DNA of 64,000 bases. It comes from Muscardinus avellanarius (lineage: Eukaryota > Chordata > Mammalia > Rodentia > Gliridae). Where the stretch lies: NCBI GenBank assembly GCA_963383645.1, contig OY726557.1, forward strand, positions 131,591,251 to 131,655,250, given 5' to 3'. Positions within the stretch are counted from its first letter, which is position 1. Each line of letters begins with the position of its first letter. Under the pieces are notes generated by a model that ran no database searches, had not been told where the DNA came from, and worked only from the letters and a program-made list of their open reading frames with translations. A program made the position numbers and the translations under genes. Below are positions 1-11,260 of this stretch, piece by piece.

Positions 1-1534
1 TAGTTTTTGACCTTGGCACTACTGGCTTTTTGGACTGCTGGTTCTTTGTTGTGGGGAAATATGCTATGCATTGTAAGATGTTTACCATATCCCTGCCTCT
101 CTACCCCCAAATAGATTTAGTTGTAACAATCAAAAATTATCTCCAGAGGTTGCCATATGTTCCCTGGGAATAACATGGTTCCAGCTGAGAATCACTGCCT
201 TGACTTAGGGTCTTTTATCAGGCTAATTTCAGTCATTTTAGACTTTTTGGTTATAGCTCAATATTCCTTAAATCATGGGCTGGATACCTCTAGAGGTCAT
301 GTAATCTGTTTTGTTGCCTGTGGCAACATTTAAAGAAATCTAAATAGAATTTAGAATAGAGGATATAGAAGTACATTATATGCATCTATGTACCGGGGTA
401 CTTTGGTTTCATATGTATGCATGTGTATATCATATCAGATATGTTTGTATACCTGTGTATGTGACTGGGCAGGCATGTGTGTTCATAATGGCTACAATGT
501 AAATTTTATTTATTATTGTGGACTAAAGGTTTCAAAAAACTTGATAAACATTGATACAGTATAAAGGATTAGTAGTTCCAAGAGAAGGGAGAAAAACATC
601 AAGCCACATTTTCAGTTTCTTGGAAACACTGCCTGTCCCCCTCCACCCAAATACCCTGTAAAAGGTTCACAATGGCATATACCATGAATACTGTGTTCTG
701 TAGCCCTGAAATAGGGCATGTTATTCTCCAGTATTAGCTCAGCCACTTAGTTGCCTCAATCTATAGGGTGGGGAAAAAGCAGGTCTGGGGGTGGGGTGGT
801 TGCGTAGATTCAGGGCATTTCCCATTAAAGAAGTTATTTTCCCAATTTCACACCTGATAAAAGTAATACTTCTCTTCCCTCTGATTCCTTTCCCAGGCCT
901 CTGTCTTCCTGCCATGCCCCTTCTTGTATTTATAGACAGTTCCCCGTCAGCTCTCTTCTGTAGGCTTCTATGTCCAATAACTAGCCAAACTCAAGTTACT
1001 CGGCTGTGTCTGAGAAAGTTCAACATTGCTGCCCTCTGACTGTGTATTTAGGTCACCATCCTTTCCTGCTCTGTGCAGAAGAATGAGGAGGAAATGAACT
1101 CTGAGGGCAAGAAACTCCAGCCTCTTTCTCCCAGTAACTATTATGAGATCTAAAATGGCTCACGAAGTGTGCACAATTTCCTCTTTGATTTTTGCTTTCA
1201 TGTTTTAAATCATGAATCCACATCTTTGAAATATGCGCATCAATAGAAGACTTAACCCATGCCAATCACCATAGTTTAAGGATTTGACTTCCATACTTTC
1301 ATACCTAGGCAAAAACAGTTTTTGTTTTTAATTAGTAATGCCTAAGTTACAACTATGAGATGAATATGCATTAGAAATTCAAGGATTCTTAATCAAGGAA
1401 GGAACTTCAAAGAATCATCTGTTGAACCTTAGAGATTATCTTTTTTAATTCCACCAATCCCACATGTGAAAAAACTGAAAACTAATAAGGAAGATTGCAT
1501 ATTAAGTGGGTTATACAAACATACAACTTGAGAA

Positions 1535-1705
1535 CTGGAATGAAACCTAGAGATCATCTTATCTAACCTCCTCCCAAAGTAGAAATCCCCTCTGTGATAT
1601 TGAGGCACAGATAAGGGCTCTCTGGCCTGTGAATTCAGAACCTTGTCACCATTAGTAGTGTGACCTTGGGGAAGTTTAGTTCCTGAAAAGGATAATTTTA
1701 GTTCA
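1535..1705. mobile_element. MIR-like fragment
   Basis: The stretch holds MIR-core-like strings (GAGATCATCTTATCTAACC, TTGAGGCACAG, TGTGACCTTGGGGAAGTT). It is old and diverged; the boundaries are approximate. Confidence 0.45.
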
Positions 1706-2940
1706 TTAAAAACGTTTCTTAAATTTTGGCAACCCAAATCATCATCCTTGTGAATTCTCATTGGTCTTAATTCTACCATGTGGAGTTAATAGACACTCGG
1801 TCAAATCTCTCTCAAAAAACTGCACCTCCCGTTTTTAAATTCAGCCATTATTTCTCCCTTAAATCTCTTTTACAACCCAAACATCCTTGGTTTTGCCATC
1901 TTCTAAGTTGGGCACCCAGTGGACACTCAATAAATGTCTGAGAAATTAACCACTCCTCATTCTGGGTCTATCCTCTGGGTATGTACTGCTTTGTGTTTTC
2001 TCTCTTAAAATAGAATATCCAGAACTACAACCTTAAGATGTGATCTGACCAATACAGGTTACAGGGGATTAGAGGGTTCTTTGATCTAAATGCTATCCTT
2101 CTATTGGGACAGCCAGTCTCTGTGTTGATCATACAAAAGACACTGACTCATATTGCATTGGCAGTTAGTCCACACATATGTACTTTTAAAGGAAAATTCA
2201 CATGGCCCCTGGTTAAGCATAGTCCTCCCCCTATATTTGTGCAATTAAAAACATTCTAACCTTTGAAATATTTTTGAATCTTGATATATTAATTATTCCT
2301 CTAAGATTAAAGTTACTTGCAAAATTACTTAAGAGCAAGAACAATAGTCCATTACTAGACATTTCTTTTAAGGTTGACATATAACTTTTAATTCTCTGCT
2401 GCTAAAAGCACTTCAATGATCTATAAGTAACTTAAAAGCACTATATAGCCAGTCCAGAGCATATATGACCATTTTGTCTACATGCACATTAAGGCAAAAG
2501 CTTATTGAAATTTATATACAACTTAACTACCACTGTATTTATTTGTCACATAATCTTGTCAAAGAAAGAAACCATACTAAACAGGCAGGGCACACTACGA
2601 CTGAACACAGACTGCTTTGCAGAGCTGATTATTTCCCTTCCTTAGTATTCACAAAAACATCTATTTTATAATCTGCTTCAGAAATTTTGAGATAAATGTG
2701 AGGGTCCACATTTTTATCCATTTTATACCCAAAGGTAATGTATTTACCCAATATCAAACCATCTCCATGGGCAATGCTTCTTAGTGAGTTTGTTTTTAAT
2801 GATACATATAAATTATTTTAGTTTCATGGAATACAATTCATCTAGGTTAGGTACATGCACTTGGAAACAGGTTAAATCCTCAATATTTATATTCTCCTTT
2901 TAATCTTCATTTCATGCTTGTTCAGTTCTTGTTAGACCAT

Positions 2941-3147
2941 TTTTCTTTTTCTTTTTTTTCTGGTAATGGTGATGGAACACATTCTACCTCCGAGCTATAC
3001 CTTTTTTTTTATTTTTTACTTTGAAACAGGGTCTCACTGAGTTGCAAAGGGCCTCACTAAGTAGCTGAGGCTGTCTGCAAACTGCAATGCTCTGGTCTCA
3101 GCCTTCCAAATGTTGGGATTATAAGCGTGCGCCACCACACCCAGCTC
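2941..3147 (-). mobile_element. B1-dID SINE
   Basis: Read on the minus strand it has a B1 head (near 3147), a central A-rich linker and an ID-like tail ending in an A-run (plus-strand T-run at 2941). The copy is diverged. Confidence 0.85.
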
Positions 3148-3599
3148 AGATCATTTTTCTTAACAAAGAAAATAGAAATTAAATGGCTTAGCAAATAGCA
3201 GACCAATTCATTTGCTGCTGAAAGACTGAAGGCTTTCTCAGTGTAACCAGTTGACATTATAGTATCTATCTCAATCAATTTACCTGTAGTTGTTAAAGTT
3301 GGTGCTGTTTACTTTTAAGGTCTTTCTCCCTAAATATCCACAACTTCATCTTCTGAGTTCAAGTTTACTAGACACCATTCTTATTAGTTCTACTGCCAGT
3401 GTATCTGCATCATCCAGTATGTGTCCCTCTTTATTTTTAAAAATGTTCACGTAGAATCTGATCTTAGTTAGCTACCTTTGTTTTATTTAATGTTGATTCT
3501 TCTTTATTTTTCTTCTTGAAATTATGTTTTTATAAATTCATTTGCTAAGCATATTTTGGTTGAGCTTCTTGTAAGTAGCAAAAGAATAAAGTTGTAAGG

Positions 3600-3706
3600 T
3601 TTTGAGGGCAGGGATGTGACTTAACTCATTTTGCTATCTCCTTGAGCATTTAACCGTAGTAGTATCAATTATGTAGTAAGCCATCAAATATTTACTGAAT
3701 GAATCA
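3600..3706 (+). mobile_element. L2/MIR-type 3' end
   Basis: The stretch from GAGGGCAGGGA to AAATATTTACTGAATGAATC resembles the conserved 3' tail shared by L2 and MIR elements. It is ancient and weak. Confidence 0.55.
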
Positions 3707-3775
3707 TTCTGTTTCGAAACTTTCAGATACACTTCTGGTATCAAAATTTTTAAGTTCATTTGTACTTATAAAGCA

Positions 3776-3778
<3 letters not shown>

Positions 3779-3815
<37 letters not shown>
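3779..3815. repeat. (TC)n microsatellite
   Basis: A pure CT dinucleotide run, then a C-rich bridge into the adjacent SINE. It probably grew from the SINE tail. Confidence 0.95.
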
Positions 3816-3817
<2 letters not shown>

Positions 3818-3828
3818 CCCACCCCCCT

Positions 3829-3956
3829 ATGTGGTACTGGATATTTGTTTAAAACAGGGTCTCGCCCCATTGCTAAGGCTGGTCTTGAAGCTGCAATTCT
3901 CCTGTCTCAGACTCCCAAATAATGGGGTTACAGGCATATGCCACCATGCCCAGGAA
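3829..3956 (-). mobile_element. B1-dID SINE, 5' part
   Basis: The B1 head and linker are recognisable on the minus strand; the ID tail is mostly replaced by the CT repeat. Confidence 0.8.
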
Positions 3957-4789
3957 GCAGTGTTATTTTTAATCTCATTTTTTATTATGTTTTCTGGGAA
4001 CTCTAGTTCTTTACATTCACCTCTGTTTTCTTTTATGCATCAAATTTTCCCCACAATTTCTAGTTTTAACTTTATCGAAATTTTGCTTCAACTTCTCCCT
4101 TTTCACTGCAGAGAATATTCTATTATTCTTCAGCTGTCAGTTCTGTCTGTAATCTGGAGCCAGAGTTATCATATGCCATGGCACAGAACATTTAAAAACC
4201 TTCTCATAATACCAGCTACATAGTTAGCTATTTAGTTTGTATTTTCCTTTTCCTTGCAAAGGCAGACATACAAATAAAAGATAAAAACATTATTTGGGCC
4301 TTAAGTTTTCTAAGATCTCATAATTATGAGAGATATAATGCATGCTTATTCAAGCATCATTATTTAATTTTACATAAATCAAAGTAGATAATCTGTTGAT
4401 TTAGTAGTCAACAAGAGACTTAATCATAACTCAGATATACCATTTAGAAAAATACTATACCATTCTATTAGTTATTCTTCTAAATCCACAGGGCAGAAAA
4501 CTATGCATCAATTGTTCGTGATTTCTCCTTTCCCCTGACTTTAATCCAACAAGAAAACTGTACATGTTTTGCAAATTGCTTCCCACCAAATGGGGGACAG
4601 ATGCTATGTTATCTCAAGGACTCACAGGGCTCTGTATGAGTCAGGGCCACTAAAGTACTTGGTGTTACATCGAGCCACTTTTCTTACCTGTTGCACATTC
4701 CTAAGCACATCTAATTTCTTTGAGTATCACAGAAATGCTATATTGACTGCTCTGCCTTTAATGGTCTGTCCCTCAAACTCTGCTATCAA

Positions 4790-5230
4790 TTCCATTCTTC
4801 TTAAAATTAACACAATTATGTCATATCATTGGTGGTCCAATGTGATACTTCCATACATGCACATACCACGCACTTATTAAATCCAACCTTCTTTTTTCCA
4901 CCCTTCCTCAACATCTTTCCCAATCTCTAGTAATCACTATTCAACTTTCAGGTCTACTTTTTAAGCTTCTACATATGAGAACATGCAGTATTTGTCTTTT
5001 TGTGGCTTATTTCATTTAACAAAATGTCCTCCAGTTCCATCCATTTTGCTGTAAAATGGAGCAGCTATAGTTCTACTTTTAGTTTTATGAGAAAATTCCA
5101 TACTGCTCTCCATAAAGGTGTATTAATTTACATTCCCACAAAAAGTGTATGAGTTCTTTTTTCTCTACCTCCTTGTCAGCATTTTTGTTTGTTTTTATTT
5201 TATTTTTTATCATAGTCAAGTCATACTAAC
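4790..5230 (-). mobile_element. L1 fragment (end of ORF2)
   Basis: On the minus strand the sequence follows the last part of L1 ORF2. Its plus-strand form shows the usual antisense hallmarks, such as TTCATTTAACAAAATG and CTCCAGTTCCATCCAT. It carries no intact frame. Confidence 0.65.
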
Positions 5231-5549
5231 TTCTCATTCTTTAAGTTATCTGTAAAGTCATCTGCTTAGTAAGCCTTCTATGGGCCACTCTCAATTGATT
5301 ACTTCCTTCTCTAAATCACACATATAGTTATTTCAGAAGCCTCAATTTTAAACTAGAACTCCTTATTTATTTTTATCATTTTAATTTTATATTAAACTTC
5401 CAATGACAGGAAACTTGGGGGTCTGTTATATGTTTTTATTATGTAACAGAATGCCGGGAACAGAGAAAGTAGTCAATAATTAGTTCCTAAGTGAATCAAT
5501 GATGTGTATTGTACTGGTATTGGGAAGAGAGTTTAAAATGTATTAATGT

Positions 5550-6110
5550 GTCAATACTGGGAAAGATGTCCAATCTTGAAACATGTCTTCTTTACTAAGA
5601 AAGCCAGGGTTAAGCTAACATGTCCTTGCATTCCTAAGAACAATTTAACACATTTTGGGGGAGAAGACGAAAGGTAAAAGCCTGTGTCTGGAGACAGAGA
5701 TGCCTCCCTCTCAGGCCATAAATCTGGGCCTGTGTTTGGAGACAGAGATGTCTCCCCCTTTAGGCCATAAATTCGGCTGGAGAGATAACAGAAGCAGAGC
5801 TGGGGTTGGAGATAAGGGGTAACATGATCTCCAAAATCAGAGGGACCTGCTGGACTTAGACAGGATAAAAATTCAGTAAACTGGAGTTCGTTGGCATTTT
5901 CGTTCGAATTGCCCCCCTGTGCCTGCTCCGGCACAGGGCTGTAACTATCTCTATATTTCTATCTTTTTAATAAACTTCTTTAAATCTGCAGCAGCTGTCC
6001 AAGCGATGAATACTTATTCTTAGCTTAGGACAAGAATTCACGGTTTTTTTGTTTGTCTCTGTGTGTCTGGTGGGGGGGGGGATTATTTCACCTCACACAC
6101 CTTTCCCCCC
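5550..6110 (+). mobile_element. Probable solo LTR of an endogenous retrovirus
   Basis: A polyadenylation signal (AATAAA near 5970) follows a GC-richer segment with a short hairpin (CCTGTGCC...GGCACAGG near 5920-5938), as in LTR R regions. Two 48-base-spaced copies of a GTGTCTGGAGACAGAGATG-like unit lie upstream (about 5681 and 5729), resembling U3 enhancer repeats. The element may begin at a TG near 5550; the 3' end is unclear, at or before 6110. No internal viral sequence is attached. The family was not identified. Confidence 0.5.
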
Positions 6111-6118
6111 CCCCAACC
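6069..6118. repeat. G10/C10 inverted repeat
   Basis: A run of ten G (6072-6081) and a run of ten C (6105-6114), each with short matching flanks, are separated by 23 bases. Together they could form a GC-only hairpin, and the G run could also take part in quadruplex structure. Confidence 0.85.
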
Positions 6119-8540
6119 TAACCCCTGCAACATGTATGAGCTTTGTAGAGAGCATATATCCCAATATTTAAAGCAGCAATAAAATGAGCTCTTAATTATC
6201 CATGCTTATGGAGGACAATGAGAGATTCTTTAAAAAATGTGGCAAATATAGAATTTTTTTATATTTGGCATTTTATGTATATTTATGTAAACATTTTGCT
6301 ATAAACATGAGATTTACTTTCCTAGTGATATTTAGGCTAATAATAATATTGTCAGCTAACACCCTAGCTGTAGGGTGGGTATTTTAAGGAGTATGCTGGG
6401 TAGTAAGTCAGTTGATCTAGAATGAAGAATTCATCATGAATAACCCATGTAATGGACAATTCACACCTAGTTATGCATTCCTCTGGAAGGGAAGAGAGGT
6501 GGAAAGCAAGGGAGTGAGTCAGTCACACTTCCTTTTTGGCACACTATAAATCCTAGAGAAGAGAGGCAGCTGCCAGCAGCCTATGTTTTTGTTGGTTTTC
6601 CTGGCAAATAGGTCCAGAGGATAGAAGAGAATGAAAGTTAAACAAAAGCAATGAGAGGTTATGAGGGCTGTAAGTCACACTTGTATTTTGGGATGTGCTT
6701 CTGATGGATGCAACAACATAAATTGATTCCAACCAATTACTTGTAACTAGTAAGAAGAAAAGAAGGTAGCAGAATGAGGATGGGGGGTGGGTCAAGAGTC
6801 AGGCCACCTTTTTAACAAATACGAAGGGAGACATTTGCAGATTCCATGTTCTTAAGATAAATACGTTTGATTACCAAGGGAGATCGCTAGACATTTGTTC
6901 TAGATTTGAGTATTGTGACACTTTTGAGATTCCAATGTGAAAGTTTATTATACAAATCTAGTGCCTCTAGATGCCTGAAGATGTCAGATAAACTATTTTC
7001 TGCTCCATATCATGTTGCTATCAATGCACTGAAGTGCAGCTCTCAGGAAACCAGGCTGACAAACTTTAAAAAAATGAAAGCTGTTTTAGAAGTAGTTATG
7101 TATTTGTACAGATGGCAGAGCAAGGTAATCCTTCAGACCCTCTTAAAAAATCTTAAAGCTCCAGGGAGCTAAGTAATAGTAGGATCCTGGGTGAATTTTG
7201 CATTTTATTCCTTGGTTTTCTCATTGTAAAACTGATTCCTTTCCTGGAAGGCTCAGGAAGGTAAATATAGGAACAATGAACCATTTGGTACTGAGTAACC
7301 AACAGGAATGGAAGAGAGATGTCATGGGGCTATTGGTAATATGAGAACTATATTTCAGGATCCTTCCTAAAACTATACCTTTTTATCCTAAACAATTAAA
7401 CTTTTACTACAGAGACTACAGGATCCAAAATGTATCTGTCTCCTCCTTCTCTTGGCCCCATGTGAACTGTGAGCCTGGCTCATTCTCAGTTCCCAGGAAG
7501 TTATCCTGACCCTGCCTTCCCAGGGCAAGGGTAAGGAGGTGGCCTGGAGAAGGGGAAGGTAATTAAAGTGGCCACCCATTCAGAAGAAAATTGAGTGTGC
7601 TGCTGAGGAAAGGGCAGAGGGTGCAAAATCCTTAAAGCTGGAGCACCAGGAAGAAAGGCAAGACACAAAAGAGGAGAAGGTAGTAATTTAGTGGTTGTCT
7701 TGACAACCAGAGCCCCTATTGTTCATGGTGACTTTACCTCACAGGGAGAGCCCCAGGCTTTGCTTTGGGCATAGAACCACCACGGCAGAAGAGAAGGATG
7801 GGAAGGGAAGCAGTAAAAGAGTGAGAAGCACCAAATAATTGTGTGCCCTTTGCTCAGAAGGGTTGACCTCCAAACTTCTACAGATATTAGAGGTAACAGA
7901 GGAGACTGGAAAAGACCAGCCTTGAGAACAAAGGATAAACATGAGAAGCAGATGTCCAAGATAAAGAAGTAGAAAAACACTGGTAAGGGTATGGTGGAGA
8001 AGTTTTGAAAAGTGACTACAATGAGCAAAATCACCTGGTGTGGAAGTTATCCAAAGTTATTTGTTTCCAGTTTCCCGTCTATAAGCTGAATTTCAAAGCC
8101 TTTCCAATGGAAGGCTCTCTATCCTGATACTAGGGATAATAGTATAATATCCTAAGACTAAGGACAGAAAGGTAGCTACTTCAGAATTTCAAGATAATGG
8201 GTACTTTGGGGGTGCCAGCTATGATTAGAAAATTTGAGGAATACATAAAACTGGAAAAAGGAAAGAAAGGAAGGCAGGAACAAAGAGATGAATATGGAAG
8301 AGAGAAATGGAGATTGTTGAGGGACTTGACATTGCATTTATATAGCAAATGCCCCTCCCAGGAGGACTAAATTACCCCCCCACCAAGTCCTCTGGTGCTG
8401 TCATTTCATTAGAGCTGGACTAAAGTACATTTCTCACCAGCTCATCCCTTACTCCGTCCTTGCTCCAGTACTAAAAAGGTCTGTTCTTCAACAGGGAACC
8501 TGAGGAAGCCTCTGAGGCCAAGGATAAAGATTAAAAGAGA

Positions 8541-8634
8541 GGCTGGGGGAGTAGATGAGTATTAGAAACCCTTGTGTAGCAGCCACAAGGCCCTGGGTTC
8601 TATCCTCAGCACCTCAAAGGAAAAAAAAAAAAAA
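8541..8634 (+). mobile_element. Monomeric ID SINE
   Basis: A GAGGCTGGGGGAGTAG head, then CCCTTGTGTAGCAGCCACA and AAGGCCCTGGGTTC, match the tRNA-Ala-derived ID core. A 14-base A tail follows. Unlike most SINEs in the window it has no B1 part. Confidence 0.75.
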
Positions 8635-10324
8635 GGTATCAAAACTGAGTATTAGCATGTGGTCGCTTCTCTAAAACCAAGTTAACAGAAAATGTCAAAT
8701 GCTGGGAAATGACCTAATTACATAATAATAGATTGATACGATTCCTAATACCAGGGCAATCTGGCACTATCTATCTCTACCATAGTGAGCTCTCTAAGGT
8801 TTTGGGATCCAAAAGTCTCTGAGTATAGGATGAACCAGCTTATTGAGAATATTGACAAAATTTTTTTAGTTTAGATGTCCAGCTGGTCTTATCACCACCA
8901 CAGACTCTCTGGTTCATTCTGTTCTGAATGAGTCAATTCCAGCACTGAATTTTTAAGGGATGAAATCTACTCAGAGGGGCAACTTCTGGCAGTACACACT
9001 GCTCAGAGAAATGAGAATATGCTGAAGACCCATCAGAACTGAGAGAAGGAGGAAAGATGAAAGAAACTCGCCTTGTCTAAAAGTCACTGGCACTATGGAG
9101 TAGGCGGATCAGTGGCCTCTGAATCATGGAGCATGCCACAAAATGACTTGGATACTGTCAACACCAGGGAAAGGGACCTGTAATTGCAAAATAGGTCTTT
9201 CAAGTAAAAAAGTGAATGGGTATTGTTTAATCTGCAGCGCCACCTGCTGCCTGTAGAGGCCCTCTATGTATGAGGCCTGGTGTTTAAGCAGCAATGATGA
9301 ATAAAACATAGTTCCTGCTCTGAAAAGTCTAAAGCTGTCATTAAAACATCAAGCTCTCAGGTTCCTATAGTCAGAGATGTTTAAAAGATAACAAGGAAAT
9401 AAAGGTTCTGGGATTTAATTACTTAGACATTTTGCTTTTCTACTTAACTTTTTTTAATGATTGATGCTGTACCTTTACTTGAGTGTCTAAGAATTTAAGA
9501 GTACATTTCACATATGGAAATATAAAAAAACAATACACAGACACAAGGCACCTGTTACCTTGTTGCCTGCCATCCACCTGTTACAACTTTAAAGGCATAA
9601 CCTAAGATGGGTGTAGAGTAAGTGATGGTCAAGAAAGTTGTCATGCAGAGCACATGTACAATAGTGGGTGGTAAAACTGTTGGGGCCCTTCCTTGCCTTT
9701 ATATTATAGAGGTCAAGAGCTTCCTTCTGGCCTGGCCCAGTGGAAGAGGCCTGGGACAAGCAGAGTTCCTTCCCCCAGGGAGACACCACATAATCTGAAC
9801 AAAGCTAACACTGTGAAAAACTAATTTCAGCATCACTAAGAACAGCCCAAGTTGATTTTCTGTAGGTCAGAAAATAACCCGACACAAGAAACCTGAATAC
9901 TTGGTTTGAGTTAATTTTTTGTCTGGAGCTTTTACAAAAGTATGCTCCCCCCCACCAAAAAAAGTTTCTAGAGAGGCTGTGCATAGAGAGAGATCAGGTA
10001 TAAGATAAAGCAAGGCACCAATGATGAAATAGAGGAAAAAGAAGGTAGGGAGGTAAAGGAAAGAATTATAATCTGTGTTTATGAGGTGACTCTTAACTTT
10101 AATTATGAAACTCTCTAATTGTGAATAAGATATTCACAATAGGGAAAGATATCTTGTGGAGACTAATTGATCTATGGCCAGGAATGCTTTAAGAATAAAA
10201 TAAGAATAATACATAGACATGAGACCAGTCAGGTGGAAAGTAAGACACTGCACAGGAATAGGGCATGGGGTTTTCAAATGAAGCCAGTTTTAGTGCTAGT
10301 GCCTTGTAAGAAAACTTGAACAAT

Positions 10325-10552
10325 GGGAGGCAGTGTAGAGTAGTAGAAAGCACAAGAGTGTTGAAGCCAGGATGTTTATGTGGAATCTTGGGCGTGGTAC
10401 TTTCTAGTTCTATGATTTTGGAAAGTTATTTAAGCTGAATATTATTTTTCTCACTTATAAAATGTGGAAATGTTTATCTCATAGAATTGCACATTATTAC
10501 ATAAAACACATGGCTGCTTACCTGGCATAGCTAATATGTAATAAATGTCAGT
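10325..10552 (+). mobile_element. MIR element
   Basis: The order of blocks (TAGTAGAAAGCAC, a Cys/Trp-rich centre, GGAAAGTTATTTAAG, TAAAATGTGGAAATG, ACCTGGCATAG, GTAATAAATGTCAG) follows the MIR consensus from head to tail. Confidence 0.7.
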
Positions 10553-11090
10553 TCTTTTTCTGTTGTAATTATTTGTGCCCTTTTGGTAACATATCTTGAG
10601 TTTCCCTTAAGAAATAACTAGTGTTATAAAAACCACTACATATCTGCATTAGCACATGCCCACCAAGAAAGAATCCCTTGAAACAGTTACACCTAAAGAA
10701 CACCTATGATTCTGGAGTAATCTAAAAGAATTGTGGAAACAAGAGAGTTCATGGTCATCCACTCCCAAGTGTACTTAGGAAAGATGGGCATCCTGTTTTA
10801 CAGCATGATACTCTCCAGGGTCCCACATTATATCACAACATTCTTCAATAAGCTGCCATAACCTTCTCCTGATCTTAGAAGATAGTAGGGAGATCTTTTC
10901 TAAAACAATTCATGGCCTTGAATATGTTCCAGAACTTGCCATTTAATGTTCTCTGCAGGTCATTTTGTTAAGACTCCTTATACCTACATGTTCTTTTCTT
11001 TCTTGCTCTCTGTATATTTTCTAACTTGACATACTTTTTACTCTCTCTGACTACAGAACTTTCTTTCCCCCGTCTTTCTGCCTGGTGATT

Positions 11091-11201
11091 CCATTCTTAT
11101 GTGTCCCCAACATACTTACACACACACACACACACACACACTCACTCCATTCTTATGTGCTCCCAACATACTTATATACACACACACACACACAAACACA
11201 T

Positions 11202-11243
<42 letters not shown>

Positions 11244-11260
11244 TCACTCACTCACTCAGA
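11091..11260. repeat. 56-bp duplication carrying CA repeats, then (CACT)n
   Basis: The unit CCATTCTTATGTG...AACATACTTA plus a CA run occurs at 11091 and again 56 bases later at 11147. The second CA run is longer (to about 11239) and grades into CACT repeats ending near 11258. Confidence 0.9.

Noticed and set aside
5551..5934. 127-codon minus-strand frame
   Set aside because: It coincides with the antisense strand of an LTR-like repeat. Its internal repetition comes from the 48-bp DNA repeat.
8541..8634. tRNA-like sequence
   Set aside because: The tRNA resemblance is that of an ID SINE, with an A tail and no cloverleaf; not a tRNA gene. The same applies to the ID tails of the dimeric SINEs.
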